Positions 35,315-43,935 of a DNA stretch of 64,000 nt are shown piece after piece. The position numbers and the translations under genes were made by a program. Every line of letters begins with the position of its first letter. Position 1 is the first letter of the stretch. Source of the DNA: Microbacterium lacus. GTDB lineage: Bacteria > Actinomycetota > Actinomycetes > Actinomycetales > Microbacteriaceae. The DNA is taken from the NCBI RefSeq assembly GCF_002812805.1, contig NZ_NMUM01000044.1, positions 310,001-374,000 of the forward strand, in the 5' to 3' direction. The notes beneath the pieces are model-generated. The model saw nothing but the letters and a program-made list of their open reading frames with translations. It did not search any database and had not been told where the DNA came from.

Positions 35315-36571
35315 ATGACTGCCCTTCCCCCCGACTCTCCCGTCCGCCCGACGGGGCCGGGTCCCGTGCGCCAGGTGCGCCCGGCGACCGAGGGGTGGCA
35401 GCAGCAGAAGGATGCCTCGGGCAAACCCCTGCTGCAGTTCGCGAGCCCCAAGCGGGGCAAACCTCCCGTGCACCTCGCCGACCTCACGCCCGAAGCCCGC
35501 GCCGAGCGCGCGAAAGAACTCGGGCTCCCGGGCTTCCGCGCCAAGCAGATCGCGGCGCACTACTTCCGGCACTACACGTCCGACCCGGCGTTGATGACGG
35601 ACCTGCCCTCTGCCGGTCGCGAGGGGCTCGTCGCAGGCTTCCTGCCGCCGCTGTTGACCGAGGTGCGACGCCTGCAGACCGACGGTGGCGACACGATCAA
35701 GTTCCTGTGGAAGCTGCACGACGGCGCCCTGGTCGAGTCGGTGCTCATGCGCTACCCGGGCCGCATCACCCTGTGCGTCTCGTCGCAGGCGGGATGCGGG
35801 ATGAACTGCCCCTTCTGCGCGACGGGTCAGGCGGGGCTGACGCGCAACATGTCGGCGGCCGAGATCGTCGAGCAGATCGTCCGCGCCAATGCGCTGATCG
35901 CGGCGGGTGAGCTCGGCGGGAAACGCTCCGACGATCACAGCATGGAGCGGGTCAGCAACATCGTCTTCATGGGGATGGGCGAGCCGCTCGCCAACTATGC
36001 ACGGGTCATGCAGGCCGTTCGCGTGATGGTCGCGCAGCAGCCCGAGGGGCTGGGCATGAGTGCCCGCGGCATCACGGTCTCGACGGTTGGGCTTGTCCCG
36101 GCGATCCTGAAGCTCGCCGAGGAAGACATCCCCGTGACGTTCGCCCTGTCGCTGCACGCGCCCGACGATGTGCTGCGCAACGAGTTGATCCCGGTCAACT
36201 CGCGATGGAAGGTCGACGAGGCCCTCGACGCCGCGCGCAATTACTTCGAGAAGACCGGTCGCCGTGTGTCGATCGAGTACGCCCTGATCAAGGACATGAA
36301 CGACCACGCGTGGCGCGCCGATCTGCTCGCCGACAAGCTCAACGCCCGCGGGCGCGGCTGGGTGCACGTCAACCCGATTCCGTTGAACCCGACGCCGGGG
36401 TCGATCTGGACCGCGTCCGAGAAGTCGGTTCAGAACGAGTTCGTCCGCCGGCTGAACGATGCGGGCATCCCGACGACGCTGCGCGACACCCGCGGCAAAG
36501 AGATCGACGGGGCCTGCGGTCAGCTCGTCGCGACCGTCGAAGACGAGGCCGCGGCGGCCGCTACTCCGTAG
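35315..36571 (+). CDS. rlmN: 23S rRNA (adenine-2503-C2)-methyltransferase
   Basis: A 418-residue radical-SAM methylase that methylates A2503 of 23S rRNA and A37 of some tRNAs. The 4Fe-4S motif is Cys161-xxx-Cys165-xx-Cys168 in CGMNCPFC, followed by ATGQAGL. The methyl-carrying Cys near the C-terminus is in GACGQLVA. A long N-terminal extension of about 45 residues is Pro/Gln-rich. Divergent from the GNAT gene. Confidence 0.95.
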   Translation: MTALPPDSPVRPTGPGPVRQVRPATEGWQQQKDASGKPLLQFASPKRGKPPVHLADLTPEARAERAKELGLPGFRAKQIAAHYFRHYTSDPALMTDLPSAGREGLVAGFLPPLLTEVRRLQTDGGDTIKFLWKLHDGALVESVLMRYPGRITLCVSSQAGCGMNCPFCATGQAGLTRNMSAAEIVEQIVRANALIAAGELGGKRSDDHSMERVSNIVFMGMGEPLANYARVMQAVRVMVAQQPEGLGMSARGITVSTVGLVPAILKLAEEDIPVTFALSLHAPDDVLRNELIPVNSRWKVDEALDAARNYFEKTGRRVSIEYALIKDMNDHAWRADLLADKLNARGRGWVHVNPIPLNPTPGSIWTASEKSVQNEFVRRLNDAGIPTTLRDTRGKEIDGACGQLVATVEDEAAAAATP

Positions 36572-36595
36572 GCTGCCGCCCTTCATCTAGCCTTC

Positions 36596-36720
36596 GTAGC
36601 GAGGTTGAGCTTTGTGCGGTTGTCGGTCGCTTTCCAGCTCCCTGTCGACGCGCTGTGCTACGTTTGCAACATCAGACATCGCCCCCCTCTGAGCTTCGGC
36701 TCAAGGGGGCGATTTTCATT
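36596..36720 (+). ncRNA. candidate abiF-type structured RNA upstream of the Abi gene
   Basis: A 168-bp gene-free stretch between rlmN and the Abi gene. The 3' part folds well: stem ATCGCCCCC/GGGGGCGAT (36678-36686 with 36705-36713), an internal loop, then GAGC-TTCG-GCTC (a cUUCGg tetraloop), then TTTTCATT. An extended -10-like TGCTACGTT lies at 36656-36664, giving a possible short RNA of 45-50 nt ending at 36720. A structured RNA class called abiF is known upstream of related genes; membership here is inference from position and hairpin. It could instead be only the rlmN terminator. Confidence 0.45.
36678..36720 (+). terminator. intrinsic-terminator-like hairpin with UUCG loop and T-run
   Basis: Nine-pair outer stem, 4-nt/2-nt internal loop, four-pair inner stem capped by cUUCGg, then TTTTCATT. 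It ends 20 bp before the GTG of the Abi gene. It is the only hairpin with a T-run that I found in the window. Confidence 0.75.
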
Positions 36721-36739
36721 GTGCGGTATAGGTTGAGTT

Positions 36740-37759
36740 GTGGAGTACACCAAAGATTTCAAGGAACGCGACGAGCTGCTGAACCAGCTCGTCGAGCGTG
36801 GACTCGAGGTTCCGGACCCACAAGCGGCACTGCAGTTCCTGACTCGCGTCGGTTATTTCCTCTCTGGAGCGTACCGATACGTTCTGCGCGAGCTCCTGCC
36901 TCCTGAGCAGATCAATCCGAAGCTTCGGCAATTCCGGTCCGACCGGTACGTGGTCGGAGCCAGTTTCGGTCACGTCGTTCAGCTCGAGGCTTTCGACTTC
37001 AAACTCGCGCGCGTCTGCCTCGAGGGACTGCTGGATTTCGAAGTACGCGTCCGCGCGGCGATCGCCCATACGCTGGCGGCGCGCGACATCTCGGCACACA
37101 CCCGCGTCGACTGCCTCGACGAGAGAATGTGCAGTCGGCCCGCGAAAAATGGTACGAAGTTCGAAGCCTGGATGAAGACGTGCGACGACGCCATCACAGC
37201 CGCGGCGGAAGACGAAGACTTCATCGCGCATCACTTGCTCAAGTATCCGGAGCAGCCGGTACCGATCTGGGCGCTCACGGAAGCTCTGAGCTTCGGGAAG
37301 CTGCCATTCCTCTTCGAGCTGATGAAGACTGAGGATGCCCGAGAGGTTGCCCGGTCCTTCGGGTTCGAGCACCCGCGCCCTTTCGGGGCGGTGCTGCGCA
37401 TGATGGTGGATCTCCGCAACACCTGTGCACATGGCTCCAGATTGTTCAATCGGGCCTTCAAACGGTCTTTGTCGCTGAGGGTCCACGAGACGAAGGGTGA
37501 TCTGCTCGATCACGTTGTGGGCGAAGACTTCACAACCTCGCCTAAGCCGCAGCAACGTGTCTACATCTACGCAGCGGTGCTTGCCTTCATGCTTCGCTCT
37601 CATACAGCCGGCACGAACTGGCGCATGACGTTCAAGACGCAGGCGAAGAAGCTGGATATCACGCTTCACGCTCCGGACGGCATGCTCCTCGTTTCGCGAG
37701 AGAGGAACATGGGGTTCCCGGCCGGATGGGAGCAATTGGAACTCTGGGGCAGCTCGTAG
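36740..37759 (+). CDS. Abi-family (Abi_2/AbiD-AbiF type) abortive-infection protein, HEPN-like
   Basis: A 339-residue soluble protein. Three Abi_2 blocks are visible: ALQFLTRVGYFLSGAYRYVL (29-48), a helix with FEVRVRAAIAHTLA (100-113), PIWALTEALSFGKLPFL (175-191), and VDLRNTCAHGSRLFNR (223-238). Arg226 to His231 forms Rx4H, the HEPN ribonuclease motif, and Arg105 to His110 forms a second one. By family it is a phage-defence or toxin-type RNase. GTG start at 36740 with TATAGG at 36728-36733, so a leaderless or short-leader transcript is possible. No protein antitoxin adjoins it. Codon use looks less GC-biased than in its neighbours, suggesting transfer. Confidence 0.85.
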   Translation: MEYTKDFKERDELLNQLVERGLEVPDPQAALQFLTRVGYFLSGAYRYVLRELLPPEQINPKLRQFRSDRYVVGASFGHVVQLEAFDFKLARVCLEGLLDFEVRVRAAIAHTLAARDISAHTRVDCLDERMCSRPAKNGTKFEAWMKTCDDAITAAAEDEDFIAHHLLKYPEQPVPIWALTEALSFGKLPFLFELMKTEDAREVARSFGFEHPRPFGAVLRMMVDLRNTCAHGSRLFNRAFKRSLSLRVHETKGDLLDHVVGEDFTTSPKPQQRVYIYAAVLAFMLRSHTAGTNWRMTFKTQAKKLDITLHAPDGMLLVSRERNMGFPAGWEQLELWGSS

Positions 37760-37784
37760 GACTGCCACGCGTAGTTACTCTCGC

Positions 37785-38507
37785 TCACGTCGCGTTCCAC
37801 AGATCGCGGTAGAAGTCCATGCGGGCCGCGTCGGGTTTGATTCCGTAACCCTCGAGCACGGCCCACTCCCACCCCGGACCGAAGTTCCACTCCGTCGACA
37901 TTGCCGCGACCGCGATGTCCGCCCAGCGGTCGCCGACGCCGAGGCGTCCGAGGTCGACGTGCGCGGTCGGGTCCCCCGTGTCCGCGAGCAGGGTGTTGGG
38001 AACGCATGCGTCGCCGTGGCATACGACCAGACGGTCGACCGCGGGGGCCTGTTCGAATCCCGGATCAAGCCGGATGCCTCGGCCCGCGGCATCCGCTCTC
38101 CGCTGTTCTACGTCCCAGCGCCACGGGCACTCCGCGACGGGGAGGCTGTCGTGGAGCATCCGGAGCCCGGCGCCGACCGCATGTGCCGCGATCGCCGGGC
38201 GAGCGATCCACCCGGGCGCCACCGCGCTCTGAGCCGCGATCGTGCGAGTGACAAGCCATTCGAAGTCCTCATCGATACCGTGCGCCACGACCTCAGGGAC
38301 GCGGATGAAACGCCCGGCCCATGTGAGGCGCTCGGCCTCGTCTGCCATCGACTCTTCGGCGTTCAGGGGTCCGAATTTGATGTGCACATCGCCCGCGCGA
38401 TACGTCGTTCCGCCGCGCTCGTTGAGCCATACGGCTCGCCCCTCGGCATCGCCCGCGAGGTGTCGCACCCGCGCGGGAACCAGGCCGGTCTCGTGGGGGA
38501 TGGACAT
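37785..38507 (-). CDS. APH(3')-like aminoglycoside phosphotransferase family protein
   Basis: A 240-residue kinase-fold protein. The catalytic loop is HGDACVPN (His164, Asp166, Asn171), which follows the APH(3') pattern HGDxCxPN closely, and the metal-binding Asp185 lies in HVDLGRLGVGDR (DxG). It is somewhat shorter than the 260-270 residues of APH(3') enzymes. It may phosphorylate an aminoglycoside or another hydroxylated small molecule; resistance cannot be claimed from sequence. Convergent with the Abi gene and divergent from the aldo-keto reductase gene across 40 bp. Confidence 0.82.
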   Translation of the reverse strand: MSIPHETGLVPARVRHLAGDAEGRAVWLNERGGTTYRAGDVHIKFGPLNAEESMADEAERLTWAGRFIRVPEVVAHGIDEDFEWLVTRTIAAQSAVAPGWIARPAIAAHAVGAGLRMLHDSLPVAECPWRWDVEQRRADAAGRGIRLDPGFEQAPAVDRLVVCHGDACVPNTLLADTGDPTAHVDLGRLGVGDRWADIAVAAMSTEWNFGPGWEWAVLEGYGIKPDAARMDFYRDLWNAT

Positions 38508-38547
38508 GTCCGCCTCGGGGTGTCGTGTGCGGGGCTAGCGTAGACGA

Positions 38548-39561
38548 ATGGTCAATTATCGCTACCTCGGCAACTCCGGCTTCAAGGTCTCGGAAATCAC
38601 GTACGGAAACTGGGTGACGCACGCGTCCCAGGTCGAGAACGCCGCCGCCATCGCCACGGTTCACAAAGCACTGGATCTCGGCATCACGACGTTCGACACG
38701 GCGGATGCGTACGCCAACACGGCTGCGGAAGAGGTGCTCGGTGAGGCGCTTAAGGGGCAGCGCCGCGCGTCGCTCGAGATCTTCACGAAGGTTTACTGGC
38801 CGACCGGCCCCATGGGCCCGAACGACTCGGGACTCAGCCGCAAGCACATCATGGACTCGATCGACGGGTCGCTCGACCGCCTCGGTGTCGACTACGTCGA
38901 TCTGTACCAGGCGCACCGCTTCGACTACGAGACGCCGCTCGAAGAGACGATGCAGGCCTTCGCTGACATCGTGCGTCAGGGCAAGGCGCTCTACATCGGC
39001 GTTTCGGAGTGGACGGCGGACCAGCTGCGCGCGGGTCATGCCCTCGCGAAGGAGCTGAAGTTCCAGCTCGTCTCGAACCAGCCGCAGTACTCGGCGCTCT
39101 GGCGCGTTATCGAGGCCGACGTCATCCCGACATCGGAAGAGCTCGGGATGTCTCAGATCGTCTGGTCGCCAATGGCCCAAGGCGTGCTGAGCGGCAAGTA
39201 TCTGCCGGGTCAGGACGTGCCCGCGGGTTCGCGCGCAACGGACGAGAAGAGCGGCGCGGGCTTCATCAAGCGGTTCCTCGACGACGACGTGCTGACCGCT
39301 GTACAGAAGCTCAAGCCGGTGGCCGAGCAGGCCGGGCTCACGATGCCGCAGCTCGCGATCGCCTGGGTTCTGCAGAACCCGAACGTTGCGGCGGCGCTCG
39401 TGGGGGCCTCGCGCCCCGAGCAGCTCGAGGACTCGGTCAAGGCGTCCGGAGTCGTCCTCGATGCCGACACGATGGCCGCGATCGACGCAGCCCTCGCCCC
39501 GGTGGCAGAGATGGACCCGGCCAAGACCCTTGAGGTCTCGCCGACGTCGCGCCCGAGCTAG
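38548..39561 (+). CDS. aldo/keto reductase, Kv-beta-like subfamily
   Basis: A 337-residue NADPH-dependent TIM-barrel oxidoreductase. Catalytic Asp and Tyr are in FDTADAYANTAAEEVLG, Lys in IFTKVYWP, and His in YQAHRFDYETPLEETM. WSPMAQGVLSGKYLPG and GASRPEQLEDSV form the cofactor end. It resembles the potassium-channel beta-subunit group. Substrate unknown. Followed by repeat elements. Confidence 0.88.
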   Translation: MVNYRYLGNSGFKVSEITYGNWVTHASQVENAAAIATVHKALDLGITTFDTADAYANTAAEEVLGEALKGQRRASLEIFTKVYWPTGPMGPNDSGLSRKHIMDSIDGSLDRLGVDYVDLYQAHRFDYETPLEETMQAFADIVRQGKALYIGVSEWTADQLRAGHALAKELKFQLVSNQPQYSALWRVIEADVIPTSEELGMSQIVWSPMAQGVLSGKYLPGQDVPAGSRATDEKSGAGFIKRFLDDDVLTAVQKLKPVAEQAGLTMPQLAIAWVLQNPNVAAALVGASRPEQLEDSVKASGVVLDADTMAAIDAALAPVAEMDPAKTLEVSPTSRPS

Positions 39562-39565
39562 CGAA

Positions 39566-39678
39566 TTCGCTCAACGACCGGGCGATGGCGGCCTTGGTCG
39601 TTGAGCGAGCGTAGCGAGTCGAAACGCGGGTGGCGCGGGTTGTCGTTTCGTCTCGGTCGTTGGCCTCGCTCAACGACC
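39566..39678. repeat. GGTCGTTGAGCGA-type palindromic element, degenerate double copy
   Basis: TTCGCTCAACGACC (39566-39579), then GGTCGTTGAGCGA starting at 39596 with AGCGAGTCGAAACG, then CGTTTCGTCTCGG and CTCGCTCAACGACC to 39678. The first and second units form one inverted pair and the second and third another. The same family forms a cleaner palindrome at 47036-47103. Confidence 0.75.
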
Positions 39679-39704
39679 GGGGCAGCCTGAACCGCGCGTC
39701 ATCC

Positions 39705-39790
39705 CGCCGAGTTTGCCGGTTGCTGCCGAGCCTGCCCGTTGTTTGCGGTGACTAAGCGGCGGTCTCGGCGCCAACCGGCGGACTCGCGCG
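39705..39790. repeat. 85-bp palindromic intergenic repeat, copy C
   Basis: Aligns end to end with copies A and B near 9 kb: CGCCGAG start, GCCGGTTGCTGCCGAGCCTG, GTTTGCGGTGACTAAG, then CTCGGCGCCAACCGGCGG. At its right side the AAGTCGTGCACTCGCG motif (39792-39807) follows, as it does after copy A. Confidence 0.75.
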
Positions 39791-39832
39791 TAAGTCGTGC
39801 ACTCGCGGGCGAGGCGCCGCGGGAAGCGGGGG

Positions 39833-40366
39833 TCAGCGGCCGTTCTTCGGGGCTAGCGACACATCGAGCACCGGGTGCAGCCCGCCGAGAGACGACCACG
39901 CGCTCTCGACACCCTTCGCGGCGTGCTCGGACGACCGCACCGCGCGTTCGTCAGCCCACGCGTTGAGCACGTGACCCGAGTGTCCGCGGACGTGCTCGAG
40001 CACGACATCCGGCATCCCGGCCGCACGGCGGGCGTCGCGAGCCGCGATCAACTGCTCGAGAATCTCGACGTTCTTCGTGGGCGCGCCGGTCGAGGTCTTC
40101 CAGCCCCGGCGTTTGTGCCCGTCCATCCACTTCGTGTACGTGTCGATCGCGTACTTCGAGTCCGCCTGCACGACGAGTTCGGCCACGTTCGGGTGATCCT
40201 CGATCGCCTTCAGCAGCCCGAGCAGTTCGCCGATGTTGTTGGTGCCCTCGCGGATGGAGCCGGACGCCCAGTGCCCGTCCTCGCCAACCCATGCCCAACC
40301 CGCGGGGCCGGGGTTGCCCTTGCACGCGCCGTCGGTCGCGACGATGTAGCGAGAGTGTTCAGTCAC
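39833..40366 (-). CDS. rnhA: ribonuclease H (type 1-like)
   Basis: A 177-residue RNase H that removes RNA from RNA-DNA hybrids. The acidic active site is complete: Asp12 in TDGACKGNPGPAGW, Glu47 in TNNIGELLG, Asp69 in QADSKYAID, and the final Asp in AWADERA after the HVRGHSGH handle. GTG start. Convergent with the aldo-keto reductase gene across the repeat region and 36 bp downstream of ppsA. Confidence 0.93.
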   Translation of the reverse strand: MTEHSRYIVATDGACKGNPGPAGWAWVGEDGHWASGSIREGTNNIGELLGLLKAIEDHPNVAELVVQADSKYAIDTYTKWMDGHKRRGWKTSTGAPTKNVEILEQLIAARDARRAAGMPDVVLEHVRGHSGHVLNAWADERAVRSSEHAAKGVESAWSSLGGLHPVLDVSLAPKNGR

Positions 40367-40402
40367 TCGGGCAAGGCTACCGGCGCTCAGGCACTCAGAT
40401 AC

Positions 40403-42781
40403 TCAGGCCGCCGGGGTTGCCGCCGCGGCCAGTCGGATCCAGGTTTCGACAACAGTGTCCGGGTTGAGCGAGATCGACTCGATTCCCTGTTCCACGAGCC
40501 ATTCGGCGAGATCCGGATGGTCCGACGGGCCCTGGCCGCAGATCCCGACGTACTTGCCCCGCGCCAGGCAAGCCGTGATCGCCATCGACAGCATCTTCCG
40601 CACCGCCGGGTCGCGTTCGTCGAAGGTCGCCGCGACGAGCGAACTGTCGCGGTCGAGCCCGAGGGTGAGCTGCGTCATGTCGTTGGAGCCGATCGAGAAG
40701 CCGTCGAAGTAGTCGAGGAACTCATCCGCGAGCAGGGCGTTCGAGGGCAGCTCGCACATCATGATGACCTTGAGGTCGTTCTCTCCACGGCGCAGACCGT
40801 TCTCGGCCAGCAGCTCGACGACCGCATGCCCCTCGCCGACGGTGCGGACGAACGGCACCATGATCTGCACGTTCGTGAAGCCCATCTCGTCGCGCACGTG
40901 CCGGAGCGCCTCGCACTCCATGTCGAAGCAGGGACGGAAGTCGGGCGAGATGTACCGCGAGGCGCCGCGGTACCCGAGCATCGGGTTCTCCTCGTGCGGC
41001 TCGTAGCGGTCGCCGCCCAGCAGGTTGGCGTATTCGTTGGACTTGAAGTCGCTCAGGCGCACGATCACCGGCTCCGGCCAGAACGCCGCGGCGATCATCG
41101 AGATGCCCTCCGCCACACGCTGCACGAAGTAGTCGCGCGGCGTCGCATACGCCGCTGTTGCGGTGCCGATCTGCTCTTTCAGATCCGCCGGAAGGGTGTC
41201 GAACTCGAGCAGGGCTCGGGGATGGATGCCGATCTGCCGGTTGATGACGAACTCCAGCCGCGCGAGCCCGACACCGTCGTTCGGCAGCCGCGAGAACGAG
41301 AAGGCCTGGTCGGGCGTGCCGACGTTCATCATGATCTTCACCGGAGCCTTCGGCATTTGATCCAGATGCGTCAGCTGCTCTTCGAAGTCGAGCAGCCCGC
41401 GGTACACGAACCCCGTGTCGCCTTCCGCGCACGAGACCGTGACTTCGTCACCGTCGACGAGCAACCGCGTCGCGTCCCCCGTGCCGACGACCGCCGGGAT
41501 GCCGAGCTCGCGCGCGATGATCGCCGCGTGGCAGGTGCGCCCGCCGCGATTGGTCACGATCGCGCTCGCGCGCTTCATGATCGGCTCCCAGTCGGGGTCT
41601 GTCATGTCGGCGACCAGCACGTCGCCGGTCTGGAACTCGTTCATCTGCGCGACGTCGCGCAGCACCCGCACGGGACCGGCGCCGATCCGCTGGCCGATGG
41701 CGCGGCCGGCGACCGCGACCTCACCCGAGTCGTTCAGCACGAAGCGACGGATGACTCCGACATCCGTCCGCGACACGACCGTCTCGGGACGAGCCTGCAC
41801 GATGTACAGCCCGCCGTCGATGCCGTCCTTCGCCCACTCGATATCCATCGGGCGGCCGTAGTGCTGCTCGATCACGAGGGCGTGGCGGGCGAGCTCGGTG
41901 ATGTCGTCGTCGCTGAGAGAGAAGCGGATGCGGTCGGCCTGCGGCACGTCGACGAACGCCGTGCTCGCGCCGGCGTGACGGTCATCGGTGTAGCGCATCG
42001 CGATGGCTTTCTCGCCGACGGAGCGCTTGAGGATCGCCGGGCGGCCCGCCGCCAGCGCGACCTTGGACACGTAGAACTCGTCAGGATTGACCGCGCCCTG
42101 CACGACAGCCTCGCCGAGTCCGTACGAGCTCGTCACGAAGACCGCGCCGTCGAACCCGGACTCGGTGTCGACGGTGAACATGACACCCGCGGCGCCGAGG
42201 TCCGAGCGCACCATCCGCTGCACGCCGGCCGAGAGGGCGACGTCGTGGTGCTCGTATCCGTGGTGCGCGCGGTAGGCGATCGCCCGGTCGTTGTAGAGCG
42301 ACGCGAAGACGGAGCGGATGGCGCCCAGCACGTTGTCGATGCCCGAGATGTTGAGGAACGTCTCTTGCTGACCCGCGAAAGATGCATCGGGCAGATCCTC
42401 GGCGGTGGCGCTCGAGCGCACCGCCCACGTGACGTCCTCGCCGGTGTCGGCCGTGAGGCGTTCGTAGGCGGAGCGGATGTCTCGCTCGAGATCTGCGGGC
42501 AGCGTCTGCTTTTCGATCCACGACCTGATCTCCGACCCCGCCGCCGCGAGCCCCGCGACGTCCTCGACATCGACGACGTCGATCCGTCGGCGGATGCGGC
42601 CCTCGAGGTCGTCCGCGGTGAGGAACGAGCGGTACGCGTCGGCGGTGGTCGCGAACCCACCCGGAACCTTGACACCGAGCGCGGACAGGTGCGAGACCAT
42701 CTCGCCGAGCGACGCGTTCTTGCCGCCGACTCGGGCGACGTCGGCCATGCCGACCTGATCGAACCAGAGGATGTTCGTCAT
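40403..42781 (-). CDS. ppsA: phosphoenolpyruvate synthase (pyruvate, water dikinase)
   Basis: A 792-residue enzyme converting pyruvate, ATP and water to PEP, AMP and phosphate for gluconeogenesis. N-terminal ATP-grasp starts [21 protein letters not shown]; the swivelling domain carries the phospho-His418 in [15 protein letters not shown]; the C-terminal PEP domain includes FGxG-type [14 protein letters not shown] and the Cys of [13 protein letters not shown]. Preceded by its regulator gene by 55 bp on the same strand. The threonine next to His418 is the expected PpsR target. Confidence 0.96.
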   Translation of the reverse strand: MTNILWFDQVGMADVARVGGKNASLGEMVSHLSALGVKVPGGFATTADAYRSFLTADDLEGRIRRRIDVVDVEDVAGLAAAGSEIRSWIEKQTLPADLERDIRSAYERLTADTGEDVTWAVRSSATAEDLPDASFAGQQETFLNISGIDNVLGAIRSVFASLYNDRAIAYRAHHGYEHHDVALSAGVQRMVRSDLGAAGVMFTVDTESGFDGAVFVTSSYGLGEAVVQGAVNPDEFYVSKVALAAGRPAILKRSVGEKAIAMRYTDDRHAGASTAFVDVPQADRIRFSLSDDDITELARHALVIEQHYGRPMDIEWAKDGIDGGLYIVQARPETVVSRTDVGVIRRFVLNDSGEVAVAGRAIGQRIGAGPVRVLRDVAQMNEFQTGDVLVADMTDPDWEPIMKRASAIVTNRGGRTCHAAIIARELGIPAVVGTGDATRLLVDGDEVTVSCAEGDTGFVYRGLLDFEEQLTHLDQMPKAPVKIMMNVGTPDQAFSFSRLPNDGVGLARLEFVINRQIGIHPRALLEFDTLPADLKEQIGTATAAYATPRDYFVQRVAEGISMIAAAFWPEPVIVRLSDFKSNEYANLLGGDRYEPHEENPMLGYRGASRYISPDFRPCFDMECEALRHVRDEMGFTNVQIMVPFVRTVGEGHAVVELLAENGLRRGENDLKVIMMCELPSNALLADEFLDYFDGFSIGSNDMTQLTLGLDRDSSLVAATFDERDPAVRKMLSMAITACLARGKYVGICGQGPSDHPDLAEWLVEQGIESISLNPDTVVETWIRLAAAATPAA

Positions 42782-42836
42782 GGGAGAACCTTTCGAAGGG
42801 GGTGAGCGCGCGAGGCGGGACGGTCGGTGAGGAAAG

Positions 42837-43673
42837 TCAGGGGCGGAGGCGCAGGGATTGCATGATGACGGCCGACATCTCTTCGACGCTCTTGGTCGAG
42901 GAGTTCACGAACGGGATGTGCGCACGCCGGTAGAGGTCTTCGGCGCGGCGGATCTCGAGCGTGCATTGGGCGAGGCTGGCGTAGGTCGAGTTCGCCCGCC
43001 GCTCGTGGCGCACCTGGCTGAGGCGGAGCGGCGTCGTGGTCAGGCCGAAGCACCGCCCCCGATAGCGCTCGAGCTCGCGGGGCAGTCCCTCGGTCGGGTA
43101 GTCATCGTCGGTGAGGGGGTAGTTCGCGACCAGTAAGCCGTACTGCAGGGCGAGATACATGGTCGTCGGTGTCTTGCCGCAGCGCGACGGCGCGACGATC
43201 ACGACGTCTGCCTGGTCGAGCGCGCGAAAACTCTGGCCGTCGTCGTGCTCGATCGCGTATTCGACCGCCCGCATCCGGGCGAAGTAGCGCTCGGTGTCGC
43301 CGACCGTGTGGAACTGGCCGAGCTGCTCGGATGCCGTCGTGCCGAGCGCGCCTTCCAGCTCGGTGAGGTGCCCGCTCAGCAGATCGATGTGGGTTGCCCG
43401 CGCTACCCGGATGCTCGCCCCGACTTCGTGTCCCTTGACCGTGCTGAAGACGATGGGCTCGGCTCCCGTCGCTCCCGCGGCCTCGATCTCGCGCACCACG
43501 GCCTGTGCTGCGGGCACGGAGTCGATGAAGGGGAGGGTGCGTCGCGAGAACGTGACGCCCGGAAAGTTGGCGAGCAGCGCGTTGCCGAGGGTCTCGGCCG
43601 TGATCCCCGTGCTGTCGGACACGAAGAAGGCCGTGCGATCGGGCTGCGTTGCGCTCACGCCGGTACTCACCAC
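42837..43673 (-). CDS. ppsR: PEP synthetase regulatory protein (bifunctional kinase/pyrophosphorylase)
   Basis: A 278-residue DUF299-type protein. The ADP-dependent kinase P-loop is [12 protein letters not shown]-terminal [19 protein letters not shown] and the C-terminal [20 protein letters not shown] are family hallmarks. It inactivates PpsA by phosphorylating a Thr near the catalytic His, and reactivates it by phosphorolysis. GTG start at 43673, with a second GTG one codon later also possible. Upstream of ppsA in a two-gene operon. Confidence 0.94.
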   Translation of the reverse strand: MVSTGVSATQPDRTAFFVSDSTGITAETLGNALLANFPGVTFSRRTLPFIDSVPAAQAVVREIEAAGATGAEPIVFSTVKGHEVGASIRVARATHIDLLSGHLTELEGALGTTASEQLGQFHTVGDTERYFARMRAVEYAIEHDDGQSFRALDQADVVIVAPSRCGKTPTTMYLALQYGLLVANYPLTDDDYPTEGLPRELERYRGRCFGLTTTPLRLSQVRHERRANSTYASLAQCTLEIRRAEDLYRRAHIPFVNSSTKSVEEMSAVIMQSLRLRP

Positions 43674-43839
43674 GGGTGCTCTCTCTCGGAGCGCGGTTGC
43701 GCCCTTCGAGTCGAACCTAGGAAACTTCGCGGGGTATCGGTGGCCGATATCGCTGAAAGATCAACGAAACTTACGGATCCGGAAGGAACGGCGCCTCGTT
43801 GTGCGTCCATGAATGCTTGCGCGGGAAGTCGGAACAGGC

Positions 43840-43852
43840 TTATGTATACCTG
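43840..43852. promoter_or_regulatory. GntR-type operator 1 (TTATGTATACC)
   Basis: TTATGTATACCTG contains the palindromic core GTATAC and matches half of the FadR-subfamily GntR operator pattern. It lies 96 bp before the regulator start, in the ppsR/gntR divergent spacer, and has a better partner at 43892-43906. Confidence 0.45.
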
Positions 43853-43891
43853 GGTGGTCGGGTTTGGGGCTTCTCGGTCACGTAGGGCTAC

Positions 43892-43906
43892 TTGTGTATA
43901 CAATAA
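43892..43906. promoter_or_regulatory. GntR-type operator 2 overlapping a -10 box
   Basis: TTGTGTATACAATAA has the palindromic core TGTATACA, expected for FCD-type GntR repressors. TACAAT (43899-43904) within it is a near-consensus -10 box, placing the transcription start about 30 bp before the GTG at 43936. A repressor bound here would block the whole gntR-prpDBC transcript. Confidence 0.6.
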
Positions 43907-43935
43907 GTCGTCTACGTCGAGGGAAGGAGTGTGCC

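Noticed and set aside
36678..36720. Hairpin read simply as the rlmN terminator
   Set aside because: Possible and not excluded, but it lies more than 100 bp after the rlmN stop, directly before an Abi gene of a type known to have an upstream RNA, so the RNA-locus reading was kept as a candidate.
37785..38507. Calling the APH-like gene a confirmed resistance determinant
   Set aside because: Family motifs show a small-molecule kinase, but substrate and resistance cannot be inferred from sequence.
39875..42805. 976-codon open frame on the plus strand opposite rnhA and ppsA
   Set aside because: Antisense to RNase H and PEP synthase, both of which show complete catalytic motifs; no ribosome-binding site and no recognisable domain.
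43813..43935. N-terminal extension of the GntR regulator
   Set aside because: It would span both GTATAC operators and the -10 box, and the residues do not resemble a GntR N-terminus; GTG 43936 has a good ribosome-binding site.
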